Assembly (NCBI GenBank): GCA_014800895.1
Contig: JAAVFG010000049.1
Span: 46,980-110,979, forward strand
Source: Bacteroidales bacterium
GTDB taxonomy: Bacteria; Bacteroidota; Bacteroidia; Bacteroidales; Muribaculaceae
Direction: 5' to 3'
DNA length: 64,000 nt
Positions 34,387 through 42,621 of the stretch are shown here, in pieces; the stretch's first letter is position 1; each line of letters begins with the position of its first letter. Both the position numbers and the translations under genes were made by a program. The notes beneath the pieces were generated by a model, which worked only from the letters and a program-made list of their open reading frames with translations, was not told the origin of the DNA and did no database searches.

Positions 34387-35082
34387 ATGGAAGTAACAGA
34401 GATATTGAAATTCCTTAAGGAAATAAAGAAAAATAATACCCGCGAATGGCTCTCGGAGAATGAGAAATGGTATAAAGAGATACGCACTCTGCGCGATAAT
34501 GTGGCACAGCAATTTATAGATCTTATCACCAAAGTCGATTCCCGCGCCTCTATATTCCGCCCCTCGGATGTGACCTATCGTCTGATGCGCGATACCCGCT
34601 TCTCGCAGGATAAGACCCCTTATAAGACCCATATCGGTATATTCGTCTGTCCTCCGCTTGGGAAGAAATCACTTCTTGCCGGATATTATCTTCATCTTGA
34701 GCCCGGCAATTCCTTTATCTGCGGAGGTAATTATTGTCTCCCCACCAAGATGCTCGGGCTTATCCGCGCGGATATCCGTGATAATATCGAGGAGTATATT
34801 GAATTGGTAGAGGGCAAGGAGTTCAAACAGTTCTTCCCGACAGTCGGCATGAATCCTCTGAAGACTGCTCCGAAAGGATTTGAGAAGGATTGGGAATATA
34901 TAGACTATGTGCGCCCGCGCGAATTCGGGATAGAGCAACATCTCCCCGACAGCTTCTTTCGTAAGAAGGACGCCATCGCTCAACTTCTTCCTCAGATCGA
35001 ACAAATCAAGAAATATAACGACTTCATCAATTACTCCCTTGAGGAGTCCGGACTCCCGCTGATGCGTGAGGGACGAAAATGA
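34387..35082 (+). CDS. DUF2461 protein
   Basis: The 231-residue protein matches the DUF2461 / TIGR02453 family: FLKEIKKNNTREWLSENEKWY at the start, MRDTRFSQDKTPYKTHIGIF in the middle, then GYYLHLEPGNSFICGG. Its function is unknown. It is probably monocistronic; the next gene starts 131 bp later with its own promoter-like TAACTTTA (35183-35190). Its GC content is that of the core genome, so the accessory segment ends before it. Confidence 0.85.
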   Translation: MEVTEILKFLKEIKKNNTREWLSENEKWYKEIRTLRDNVAQQFIDLITKVDSRASIFRPSDVTYRLMRDTRFSQDKTPYKTHIGIFVCPPLGKKSLLAGYYLHLEPGNSFICGGNYCLPTKMLGLIRADIRDNIEEYIELVEGKEFKQFFPTVGMNPLKTAPKGFEKDWEYIDYVRPREFGIEQHLPDSFFRKKDAIAQLLPQIEQIKKYNDFINYSLEESGLPLMREGRK

Positions 35083-35213
35083 TATAGATAGAAAAGGGAA
35101 CGAAAAGAGACTTTTGAGTAAGAATATTCACACTGAGATAGATAAAATATGCATTTCATGGAGCTGAATCAAAAATATTTTGTAACTTTACAAGAATCTA
35201 TAAAAACCGCTTC

Positions 35214-35729
35214 ATGAAATCACGACGACCGGTAAATATCTCCGGAAAACCGTTTCCGATATTTCCCAAATTAATCGCCACATCCTTTGGAGCCGGCTTT
35301 CTGCCGGTAGCCCCCGGCACATGGGGAGCCTTGGTAGCCATAGTCTTATGGTTGCCTCTCTATCTGTGGTGTAGCTTTTCAGTGACATTCTTTGTGACTC
35401 TCTCGGCAGTCATCATCTATGGGATAGCCGGGACTTGGGCAAGCTCGGAGAGCGAGAAATATTGGGGTAAGGATCCTGTGGCGGCGTGTGCTGACGAGAC
35501 AGTCGGACAATGGATCTCGCTTCTTCCTCTCTGCGGAGGAGTGGCTGAGATACCATGGTGGGAGATATTGGTATCGTTAGCTCTATTCCGCTTTTTCGAT
35601 ATCTTCAAGCCATTGGGGATACGGAGCATGGAGAAGCTTCCACGCGGCTACGGAATGATGGCAGACGATATTCTGGCAGGTGTCTACAGCGTGATTATCC
35701 TCATGGCACTTAACTTACTGATATTATGA
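35214..35729 (+). CDS. PgpA-family phosphatase, likely phosphatidylinositol-phosphate phosphatase
   Basis: The 171-residue membrane protein is of the PgpA phosphatidylglycerophosphatase A family: TSFGAGFLPVAPGTWGAL, DPVAACADETVGQWI (the acidic DExVG motif) and FRFFDIFKPLGIR, then MADDILAGV. In this locus it lies before a CDP-alcohol transferase and an Aur1-like enzyme, so the probable substrate is phosphatidylinositol phosphate rather than phosphatidylglycerol phosphate. Its stop overlaps the GtrA start (ATGA). Confidence 0.88.
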   Translation: MKSRRPVNISGKPFPIFPKLIATSFGAGFLPVAPGTWGALVAIVLWLPLYLWCSFSVTFFVTLSAVIIYGIAGTWASSESEKYWGKDPVAACADETVGQWISLLPLCGGVAEIPWWEILVSLALFRFFDIFKPLGIRSMEKLPRGYGMMADDILAGVYSVIILMALNLLIL

Positions 35730-36316
35730 CGCAAGATAACAGTCAGCATCATGAGAGCCGAGCACAACAGATGAAAGAGAAAGGGAAGGCGGCAGCAACC
35801 AAGATGATGAAAAGCGATTCGCTCGTTTTTACTTTTCTGCGCTCCACCATCTCCTCACAGTGCTCCTCCTGGACCGATATGCTTATCAGCTTCGCTCTCT
35901 TCGCATGGGCGGGCTTCGGACCTTTCTTCGCCACAGCAGTCGGTGCGTTTGTCGGTGGAGTAGTGAACTGCATCATAAATTACCGCTTTACATTTCATGC
36001 GCAGGGAATATCCTGGAAAGCAGTGGTAGTGAAGTTTGCATTCGTTTGGGCGGGGTCTCTCTTCTTTAATTCCTACGGCACGCATCTCCTCTATTATTTA
36101 TTCCAGAAATGGACATTGCTGGAAGAGCTCGGGTTCCGTCCGGATGGATATTTTGCGGCAGCCCGTCTCCTTACATCTCTTATCGTGTCTCTGGCTTGGA
36201 ATTTCCTCATGCAGCGTTACTTTGTATTCCGCAATACAAAATTTGACAACAGAATCGTGGGGCTGCTGGAGAGAATACCCTTTCTCGCGCCTCAGACTAA
36301 GGAGGAAAATAATTAA
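35726..36316 (+). CDS. GtrA-family membrane protein
   Basis: The 196-residue protein has an N-terminal charged region and four membrane segments typical of GtrA-like proteins, with FFATAVGAFVGGVVNCIINY and ending NFLMQRYFVFR. GtrA-type proteins often help move lipid-linked sugars or polyols across membranes. Here it overlaps the PgpA gene by 4 bp and precedes the second CDP-alcohol transferase by 44 bp, so a role in inositol-lipid flipping or modification is possible but not shown. Confidence 0.8.
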   Translation: MTQDNSQHHESRAQQMKEKGKAAATKMMKSDSLVFTFLRSTISSQCSSWTDMLISFALFAWAGFGPFFATAVGAFVGGVVNCIINYRFTFHAQGISWKAVVVKFAFVWAGSLFFNSYGTHLLYYLFQKWTLLEELGFRPDGYFAAARLLTSLIVSLAWNFLMQRYFVFRNTKFDNRIVGLLERIPFLAPQTKEENN

Positions 36317-36360
36317 TCACGCTATATAAAGTAAATAAATCCGTATCAGGAAAAGAGAAA

Positions 36361-37050
36361 ATGAATATAAAGACTACAGCAAAGAGCTTACGGGATAAAC
36401 TTCAGAAGGGAATTTATGTAGTGATCAATCCTATAGTGAAAGGTCTTATTGCTATCGGGATGACTCCTAACATGGTGACTACCATAGGTCTTTTGGGAAA
36501 TATAGCTGCGGCGATCCTTTTTGTGATAGCCGGAGCTCAGGCAAGCGCCACCGGAGAAATACCATATACATTGGTGACATGGGCGGGAGGTCTGATCATA
36601 GGTTTCTCGCTGTTTGATATGCTTGACGGTCAGGTGGCACGTATAGGCGGGATGGCATCCACTTTCGGCGCTATGTATGACTCTGTCCTCGACCGTTATT
36701 GCGAACTCTTCACATTGGGAGGTATCTCCTTCTTCTTCCTCTCTTCCGGCAATCTTGGAGCGGCGCTTATCACATATCTTGCAGTAATCGGCAGCATAAT
36801 GGTAAGCTATGTCCGCGCGCGTGCGGAAGGATTGGGACTGGAATGTAAGATCGGTTTCATGCAGCGTCCCGAAAGAGTGGTGGTGACCGCTCTCGGAGCC
36901 CTTGTCACCGGTATTCTCGGACAGTGCGGAGTGGAATGGGCGGATGCCGTACTTATCTATGCCATGTTGCTGATAGCGATTTTCGCTAACCTCACAGCCG
37001 CTGCCCGCATAGCATATTCCGGCAAACAACTCAAGAATAAGAAACAGTAA
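36361..37050 (+). CDS. CDP-alcohol phosphatidyltransferase (second), likely phosphatidylinositol-phosphate synthase
   Basis: The 229-residue membrane enzyme has the canonical motif DMLDGQVAR, eight residues, GAMYDSVLDR, which is D(x2)DG(x2)AR(x8)G(x3)D(x3)D. In this locus it probably joins CDP-diacylglycerol with inositol-3-phosphate to form phosphatidylinositol phosphate, which the PgpA-like phosphatase then dephosphorylates. The Aur1-like gene starts 5 bp after its stop. Confidence 0.9.
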   Translation: MNIKTTAKSLRDKLQKGIYVVINPIVKGLIAIGMTPNMVTTIGLLGNIAAAILFVIAGAQASATGEIPYTLVTWAGGLIIGFSLFDMLDGQVARIGGMASTFGAMYDSVLDRYCELFTLGGISFFFLSSGNLGAALITYLAVIGSIMVSYVRARAEGLGLECKIGFMQRPERVVVTALGALVTGILGQCGVEWADAVLIYAMLLIAIFANLTAAARIAYSGKQLKNKKQ

Positions 37051-37055
37051 GAGGA

Positions 37056-37988
37056 ATGAAATACAATCCCCCTACACTGAGAGAGACCATCCTCTGTTGC
37101 TGCGGACTTATCTTCTGGCTTGCAGTGACAATCCTTTTTATAGGGTTCCGCGCCGAGCATATAGTGCTTGCGCTCCTTATCGCCGGACTATATTTCGCCT
37201 GTCCCTCCACTCGGAAGCTGACAGTCGCTATTCTTCCATTCATTATTTTCGGAATCTCCTACGACTGGATGAATCTTCTTCCCAATTATGAGGTGAATCC
37301 TGTAGATGTAAAGGGACTTTACGATACGGAGAAATCCCTTTTCGGTATCACCGTAGCAGATGGTACGAGGCTGACTCTGAACGAATACTTTGCCATACAT
37401 AAGTCGACGTTCATGGATTTTATGGCAGGCGTCTTTTATCTCTGCTGGGTGCCGCTTCCGATCTTTTATGGGTTATGGCTCTATTTCACCGGCAAGCGAA
37501 AACCTTATCTACATTTCGCTCTTGTCTTTTTATTGGTCAATCTCATTGGTTTCGGACTTTATTACGTCCATCCTGCGGCACCGCCATGGTATGTGGCGCT
37601 TCACGGATTTGAAGCAGTGCCCGGCACTCCCGGAGATGTGGCAGGGCTCGGAGCTTTTGATGAAATGACCGGGCTTGGCATATTCAACGGACTCTATGCA
37701 CGAAATTCCAATGTCTTTGCCGCGATGCCCTCGCTTCATTCAGCTTATACATTCGTGGCATTCATCTATACCATCAGGGCTAAAAGCTCCTTAGGATGGA
37801 AGATAACAATGGGAATAGTGACAGTAGGCATATGGTTTACCGCCATCTACACCTCGCATCATTATCTTCTTGATGTATTGGGAGGTATCAGCTGTGCGCT
37901 GGCGGGATTCATTATTTTCGAATATGGATTGATGAAAATTCCCTCCTTCAAACGTTTTATAAACAGGTATGCGGCTTATATCAGCTGA
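37056..37988 (+). CDS. Aur1-like PAP2-superfamily membrane enzyme, likely inositol phosphorylceramide synthase
   Basis: The 310-residue multi-pass protein has the PAP2_3 (Aur1/Ipt1-like) catalytic pattern: PSLHSAY with H228, and HHYLLDVLGG with H269 and D273. Such enzymes transfer phosphoinositol from phosphatidylinositol to ceramide. Bacteroidales make sphingolipids, so an inositol phosphorylceramide product fits. The N-terminal half has six or so membrane segments. It starts 5 bp after the second CDP-alcohol transferase stop, in one operon. Confidence 0.86.
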   Translation: MKYNPPTLRETILCCCGLIFWLAVTILFIGFRAEHIVLALLIAGLYFACPSTRKLTVAILPFIIFGISYDWMNLLPNYEVNPVDVKGLYDTEKSLFGITVADGTRLTLNEYFAIHKSTFMDFMAGVFYLCWVPLPIFYGLWLYFTGKRKPYLHFALVFLLVNLIGFGLYYVHPAAPPWYVALHGFEAVPGTPGDVAGLGAFDEMTGLGIFNGLYARNSNVFAAMPSLHSAYTFVAFIYTIRAKSSLGWKITMGIVTVGIWFTAIYTSHHYLLDVLGGISCALAGFIIFEYGLMKIPSFKRFINRYAAYIS

Positions 37989-38013
37989 TAGGGACGCATG
38001 AAATGTAAGGCTT

Positions 38014-38904
38014 ATGGAAAATGAAGAGAAGCAGTCTGCTCAGACTGACGCCGAGAAATATAAGGATTATGAGATACGTCCTGATGTCCTTACAGCGGAG
38101 GATATCATGAAGATGGTGCCGAAGCTTCAGGGGCATGAGAAATTTGTGAAGAAGGTGATGCATCTGTTCGAATTTGATGAGGTGAACAGAGTCCATTCCA
38201 CATGGTGTCATGATCCGGGACCGGCATTTGCGCGCCATTTGATAGAGGATGAATTCAAGGTGCCTTTGAGGGTGGACAATGAGGATATCCTCGCACGATT
38301 CAAAGAGGGAGCGTTCATTACCGTCAGCAATCATCCTTTCGGGTCGATAGATGGCATTGCTCTGATTGCCTTGGTCACTAAGTATCGCCCCGAATATAAG
38401 GTGATGGTGAATATGATACTTGGCAAGATCACTGCGATGGGACCTAATTTCATCACTGTTGATCAGTCGGCATCTGCAGATCAGGATAAGCGTAAGGTAT
38501 CGGTCAATGGTATCCGCGAGGCTATCCGCCAGCTGAAGGAGGGGGAGCCGTTAGGGTTCTTCCCGGCGGGAGCCATGAGCAAGAGCGACCGTCATAATTT
38601 CCTTGTTGACAGGGAGTGGCAGCCTTCGGTGCTTCAGATTATAGCGAAAGCGAAAGTGCCGGTGATTCCGATTTATTTCCATGGCAACAACACATGGTGG
38701 TTTAACTTCTGGGGACATGCCTGCTGGCCCTTGCGCTCTCTGCTTCTTCCCCGCGAGCTCTTCCATCATAAGAAAAACAAGGAGATGCATATATCCGTCG
38801 GAGAGCCGATCATGCCTGAGAAGCAGGCGGAATTCAAGGGAGATCCTGCAGCCTTAGGTAAATATCTCCGGGAGAAGACCTATGAATTGTCTAAATTGAA
38901 ATAA
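38014..38904 (+). CDS. Lysophospholipid acyltransferase-like protein
   Basis: The 296-residue protein carries NHPFGSIDG (residues about 108-116) and GFFPAGAMSK, which correspond to the acyltransferase motifs NHx4D and PEG. The spacing is H(x5)D, a form seen in Bacteroidetes acyltransferases of the ornithine/glycine-lipid type. It lies at the end of the inositol-lipid operon (25 bp after the Aur1-like gene) and may acylate a lipid of that pathway, or act in glycine-lipid synthesis. Its 3' end overlaps the convergent gene at 38880 by 25 bp. Confidence 0.8.
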   Translation: MENEEKQSAQTDAEKYKDYEIRPDVLTAEDIMKMVPKLQGHEKFVKKVMHLFEFDEVNRVHSTWCHDPGPAFARHLIEDEFKVPLRVDNEDILARFKEGAFITVSNHPFGSIDGIALIALVTKYRPEYKVMVNMILGKITAMGPNFITVDQSASADQDKRKVSVNGIREAIRQLKEGEPLGFFPAGAMSKSDRHNFLVDREWQPSVLQIIAKAKVPVIPIYFHGNNTWWFNFWGHACWPLRSLLLPRELFHHKKNKEMHISVGEPIMPEKQAEFKGDPAALGKYLREKTYELSKLK

Positions 38905-39299
38905 TGCGTACTGTTCTCTTGAGGCTTCATCAACGATAATGAGAGGTCATAGGAATTGAGGGCGACCGACACTGATGCTCCCCCGATGATGAGCCATGCG
39001 ATGATTGGGAAGTTGGTAGCGAAAGTATTCAGTATGGAATCCTGCGGCAATGTCAACTGCCAGTGGGAGACCGCTTCGGTCAGATATGGCACTGCCAGCG
39101 AACACAGGAAGCCGACAATAAAGCCGACAAAGGCTGCGATGGCAACGGCTTTCCTGTTGCGGGCACGTACTTCTGCTGTATGTCGCTTTATTATCTCCAC
39201 AGAATTCAGACTTCTTTGGAGACTGTTCATGAATTGAAAGTCGGACGATAGATCCGGATCAAAGTTCGAGAACAGGCTTTTTAATTTATCATCATCCAT
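38880..39299 (-). CDS. Membrane protein behind an ECF sigma factor, possible anti-sigma factor
   Basis: The 139-residue protein has a soluble N-terminus of about 45 residues (MDDDKLKSLFSNFDPDLSSD) and two membrane segments (AVAIAAFVGFIVGFLCSLA and IIAWLIIGGASVSVAL). It begins 11 bp after the sigma factor stop. Position and form suggest an anti-sigma factor, but no zinc HxxxCxxC motif or FecR domain is seen. The 3' end overlaps the opposite acyltransferase gene. Confidence 0.7.
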   Translation of the reverse strand: MDDDKLKSLFSNFDPDLSSDFQFMNSLQRSLNSVEIIKRHTAEVRARNRKAVAIAAFVGFIVGFLCSLAVPYLTEAVSHWQLTLPQDSILNTFATNFPIIAWLIIGGASVSVALNSYDLSLSLMKPQENSTHYFNLDNS

Positions 39300-39310
39300 A
39301 TTGCATCTGA

Positions 39311-39790
39311 TTAATTATTGGAAAGTAACCCTCGAAGGTGATAGCGTCCTCGAGAAAGATGTTGCTTCACGGCATCTTGAGAGATTTCCTCTATCGCGGC
39401 AATCTCCTTGATCGAATATCCTTGCATATAGAATAACAGAATGGAGGTACGTTCTTTTGCAGATATATTCTTCAGAGCCTTGTATAGGTCCTGATATGCA
39501 AATGAAACATCCGCTTTGTCATCCGAGTGAATTTCTTTTGCATCATCTATGTTTACCGAGAGACGCTCGCCACGCTTATGATTTAAAAAAGTATTATATC
39601 CTATTTTGTAAATCCAGGCACTGAACTTTTCTGGATTTGAGAAGGAATCGCAGGAGAGGTAACCCTTGATGTAGGATTCCTGCGCTATGTCATCCGCAAG
39701 GGCATTATCACCACAGCAGAGAGCCACAAGAAAACGTCGGAACGATTTCTGTGTGGCTTCCACATGGGATATGAATTGCTCGCGAGTCAT
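39311..39790 (-). CDS. ECF-type RNA polymerase sigma factor
   Basis: The 159-residue protein has the sigma-70 region 2 (ALADDIAQESYIKGYL, then FSAWIYKIGYNTFLN) and region 4 (KNISAKERTSILLFYMQGYS, then IKEIAAIEEISQDAVKQHLS). It is the middle gene of a three-gene set of membrane protein, sigma factor and putative anti-sigma. Target promoters are not visible. Confidence 0.9.
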   Translation of the reverse strand: MTREQFISHVEATQKSFRRFLVALCCGDNALADDIAQESYIKGYLSCDSFSNPEKFSAWIYKIGYNTFLNHKRGERLSVNIDDAKEIHSDDKADVSFAYQDLYKALKNISAKERTSILLFYMQGYSIKEIAAIEEISQDAVKQHLSRGRYHLRGLLSNN

Positions 39791-39802
39791 ATCCTTGTGT
39801 AG

Positions 39803-40204
39803 TTAGTCTTTGATTTGTTTGCGAGTCACGAAGTAAACCACGAGATAGCTTAAACCGATTGCAAGTGATATTCCGCCGAATACCAAAGGAACGGTAACAG
39901 GATCAGCTGCGAACTCTGTGCCTATACAGAGCGACACGATACCTACTATGCAGAGCGCAAGGCCGATGAAGGAGAAGATGCAACCGCGGAGCAGACGAAG
40001 GTTGAGAATCTCGCGAGCGGTTTTCTTGGGTCTCTGTAGCGCTTCCGCCAGTTTGTCGGCATCTATTCCGCAGTTGGATTCGATTGCCTTGATGAGCACT
40101 TTCGCACGTTTATTATCATTGTTTGTTCTTGAAGCGAAAATAATTGCCACGATTGCCACCGGAAGCACCACGCAGACGAAGATGGGAACTAATATTTGTT
40201 GCAT
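39803..40204 (-). CDS. Small membrane protein, DUF6249-like
   Basis: The 133-residue protein has an N-terminal membrane segment (ILVPIFVCVVLPVAIVAIIF), a charged cytoplasmic part (ADKLAEALQRPKKTAREILN) and two more membrane segments. It resembles DUF6249 proteins that accompany ECF sigma factors in Bacteroidetes. It is first in the operon, 12 bp before the sigma factor gene. Function unknown. Confidence 0.7.
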   Translation of the reverse strand: MQQILVPIFVCVVLPVAIVAIIFASRTNNDNKRAKVLIKAIESNCGIDADKLAEALQRPKKTAREILNLRLLRGCIFSFIGLALCIVGIVSLCIGTEFAADPVTVPLVFGGISLAIGLSYLVVYFVTRKQIKD

Positions 40205-40311
40205 ATCATTGGAGATTTTAATATTAAACGTTGTTCTTTTGAGGCGTCTCGATTGTAAGACACATACGGCGCGTGAAAGGTGACAGAAGCAACGAAAAAT
40301 TTTTCCAATGA

Positions 40312-41304
40312 TTATCTGCGGAACAGATTGATTGCCTTATAACCTACATCCTGCATGGTAAGGACAAAGGGAGATATAAAGGGAATCTTGGGCGACATCA
40401 AAGCCCTGTAATGTTCCTTTCGGGGATTTGAGAAAAGCTTGAGCTCTCCGGGATGAACCTTCACCTCGATGAGAGCATCCATCATGGCAGGCTCGCCGTC
40501 AAGATGAGCCGGTCCCGACTGCTTGCGTTCTATAGTGACGGTGCGTGTGCGGAAAGTAGAGGCATTTGCCGTCTTCCCTACTAATCCCGCCAATACATCG
40601 ATTGCCGCCAAAGCTAACTGGAGAAGCGAGCCCTTATGTATGATAGTGATATCGATAAGTCCATCCTTTATGGAGGCGGTAGGAGCGATATAGGCATTAT
40701 TACCGTATTGCGAGGCGTTACAACAAGCCACTAATGTTGCCTCTTCAGTGATGACATGACCGTCAGCCATGATTTTATACTCTTCGGGCTGATGCTGTAT
40801 CGCCTCGTCAAGAGTGGTCTGGAGATATGTGGACAATCCCCGGCGACCGCTACGGCTGAATTTGTATGTTACGTCGGCATCAAAACCAATTCCGAAAGTA
40901 CAGAAGAATGGCTCGCCGTTGGCAGTGGCGTAATCGGCATTAAGCACTTTATCAGCGGCTATAACTTTCATTGCTCCCTTGAGAGTCATGGGAAGGTTAA
41001 GATGACGCGCCAGACCGTTGCCCGAACCGTTAGGGATGATACCCATGACGATATCCTTACCAATTACGGCGCGCGCTATTTCATTCACAGTGCCGTCGCC
41101 TCCGCAGGCGATGACGCCATAATAACCCTTTTCGATTGCCTCCTTAGCCAATTCTGTAGCATGATGCGGCGCTTTGGTAAAGCGTATATCCACGGCCAGT
41201 CCGTAATGTGTGGCCTCATGACGTATCGCTTCGTCAATCCCTTTCTTGGAGCGTGTGCCTGATATGGGATTGATTATTACCATCAGTTGTTTCACTAATC
41301 GCAT
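40312..41304 (-). CDS. YegS/BmrU-type lipid kinase
   Basis: The 330-residue protein of the diacylglycerol kinase family has INPISGTRSK at the N-terminus, the GGDGTVNEIA nucleotide loop, and IPNGSGNGLARHL (family GTGND-like). C-terminal ADYATANGEPFFCTFGIGFD and HLDGEP follow. Substrate could be diacylglycerol or a sphingoid base. I chose the ATG at 41304 rather than the in-frame GTG at 41316. It stands alone beside the inositol-lipid locus. Confidence 0.9.
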   Translation of the reverse strand: MRLVKQLMVIINPISGTRSKKGIDEAIRHEATHYGLAVDIRFTKAPHHATELAKEAIEKGYYGVIACGGDGTVNEIARAVIGKDIVMGIIPNGSGNGLARHLNLPMTLKGAMKVIAADKVLNADYATANGEPFFCTFGIGFDADVTYKFSRSGRRGLSTYLQTTLDEAIQHQPEEYKIMADGHVITEEATLVACCNASQYGNNAYIAPTASIKDGLIDITIIHKGSLLQLALAAIDVLAGLVGKTANASTFRTRTVTIERKQSGPAHLDGEPAMMDALIEVKVHPGELKLFSNPRKEHYRALMSPKIPFISPFVLTMQDVGYKAINLFRR

Positions 41305-41406
41305 CTCTCTACTCACTTTCTGTTATAGATATATGCAAAATTAGTTTAAAAATTGCATAATTACAAATATGCCATTAGAGTTTCGGCATACGTGCATCGT
41401 GAATAA

Positions 41407-41438
41407 TTTGTAGATATAGAACAAATACTTTATATTTG
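41407..41438 (+). promoter_or_regulatory. Promoter of the toxin-antitoxin operon
   Basis: TTTG (41407-41410) and TATATTTG (41431-41438) at 20 bp spacing match the consensus well. The -7 element overlaps the first copy of the direct repeat described next. Confidence 0.7.
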
Positions 41439-41465
41439 CCGATATCTTTTACAAATACTCTATAT
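41421..41465 (+). promoter_or_regulatory. Direct-repeat operator candidate of the toxin-antitoxin operon
   Basis: ACAAATACTTTATAT (41421-41435) and ACAAATACTCTATAT (41451-41465) match at 14 of 15 bases and start exactly 30 bp apart, about three helical turns. The first copy overlaps the promoter spacer and -7, the second the ATG at 41464. Type II antitoxins bind such repeats to repress their own operon. Confidence 0.55.
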
Positions 41466-41715
41466 GGATTTGATTTTGAAAAGGGAAAACCAGGTATTTA
41501 ATCTTCCCGCGTATCTGCTCGACAAATTAAAGGAACTTGCAGCTAAGGACAGAAGCAGTCTGGATAATTATGTGGAGAATCTCCTCTTGGATGCCGTCTA
41601 TCATGAGCCAAACGCGATAACAATAGCATCTTTGGAAGATGCAAAGAGAGGTAGACTTGAAGGACCGATAGATACTTCAAGTGTTGAGGCTATGCTTAAG
41701 TCAATGGGGCTATGA
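41464..41715 (+). CDS. Type II antitoxin
   Basis: The 83-residue protein has an N-terminal DNA-binding type start (VFNLPAYLLDKLKELAAKDR, ribbon-helix-helix-like) and an acidic C-terminus (SSVEAMLKSMGL). Its gene overlaps the toxin gene by 4 bp (ATGA), the common arrangement for RelB/DinJ/ParD-type antitoxins. It probably neutralises the toxin and binds the repeats upstream. Confidence 0.85.
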   Translation: MDLILKRENQVFNLPAYLLDKLKELAAKDRSSLDNYVENLLLDAVYHEPNAITIASLEDAKRGRLEGPIDTSSVEAMLKSMGL

Positions 41716-41987
41716 GAAAACTCAGATATACAAGCCAGTTTAAAAAGGATGTGAAAAGGGTTCTGAATCAACCTAAAAAACTGGCTGCCTTGAATGAAGT
41801 TCTCCATATGCTTCAAAATGAAATTCCCCTTCCGGAAAGATATAGACAACATTCGCTGCAAGGCAACTATAAAGACTGCTTTGAATGTCATATAGAGGGA
41901 GATTTTTTGCTGATATGGTTTGATGAAATCAATCAAACAATCGCCTTATTCAGATTGGGGTCTCATTCAGAATTATTTGGGAAATAA
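41712..41987 (+). CDS. YafQ/RelE-type mRNA interferase toxin
   Basis: The 91-residue protein fits the YafQ branch of RelE toxins, ribosome-dependent mRNases: YTSQFKKDVKRVLNQPK at the start, RYRQHSLQGNYKDCFECHIEGDFLLIW, and a final RLGSHSELFG. The last His (SHSELF) is the usual catalytic His of YafQ. The gene overlaps the 3' end of the convergent TlpA-like gene by 25 bp. Confidence 0.88.
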   Translation: MRKLRYTSQFKKDVKRVLNQPKKLAALNEVLHMLQNEIPLPERYRQHSLQGNYKDCFECHIEGDFLLIWFDEINQTIALFRLGSHSELFGK

Positions 41988-42493
41988 TTGGTTAATGCGT
42001 TAATTATTCCATTTGCTGTTGCCATCGGATTATCCGTCCAAACATCAGTTATTACCAACTGAGAAGACACGAGATATACTCTCGGAATCCCGGTCGTGGC
42101 GAATTTGTTATAGATATTTCTGTCTGGCTGGGCAGAATAGGGGAGGGTGAGGGAATTCTCCTTCCAATATCGCTCAATAGAATAAGCTGTTTCCTCGCGG
42201 GAAATACATATTAATTTTACTTCCGGATTATTGACCCTGATATAATCATATACTTTCTGAAGCTCCGGTAATTCCGCACGGCAATCACCACAGGAGGTAT
42301 TGAAAAAAGCAATTATTGAGATATGTCCGCGCAGATCCTCCGTGGAAACGAGAGTACCATCGTTCAAAGTGATGTCAAACTCCGGACATGTGTCGCCGGG
42401 CTTGATAGCCGCTCCGGAAGGCTCATCCTCAGTGACACACGACTGGAGAAGGACAATAAGGAGAATCGCGCAAAAATGTTTTATAAAATTCAT
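41963..42493 (-). CDS. TlpA-like thioredoxin-fold lipoprotein
   Basis: The 176-residue protein has a lipoprotein signal with Cys at residue 19 (LLQSC), followed by VTEDEP, an acidic stretch like the surface-export signal of Bacteroidetes lipoproteins. A TlpA/ResA-type redoxin domain follows, with the motif CGDC (FFNTSCGDC) and TTGIPRVYLV with the cis-Pro. It probably reduces or oxidises thiols in the envelope. Confidence 0.88.
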   Translation of the reverse strand: MNFIKHFCAILLIVLLQSCVTEDEPSGAAIKPGDTCPEFDITLNDGTLVSTEDLRGHISIIAFFNTSCGDCRAELPELQKVYDYIRVNNPEVKLICISREETAYSIERYWKENSLTLPYSAQPDRNIYNKFATTGIPRVYLVSSQLVITDVWTDNPMATANGIINALTNYFPNNSE

Positions 42494-42565
42494 AATGTAT
42501 TCTTAGGTAGGTGAGGAGTAAAGTTACAAAAAATTCTTCTATTTTCATATTTAGATAAAATAATG

Positions 42566-42573
42566 TAACTTTG
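42566..42573 (+). promoter_or_regulatory. Promoter -7 element of trmD
   Basis: TAACTTTG lies 48 bp before the trmD ATG and matches TAnnTTTG exactly. No clear -33 is seen. Confidence 0.55.
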
Positions 42574-42621
42574 TATATGGTCTCCTGATGCCGGAACCAT
42601 AATCAGAACAAAGGATATACG

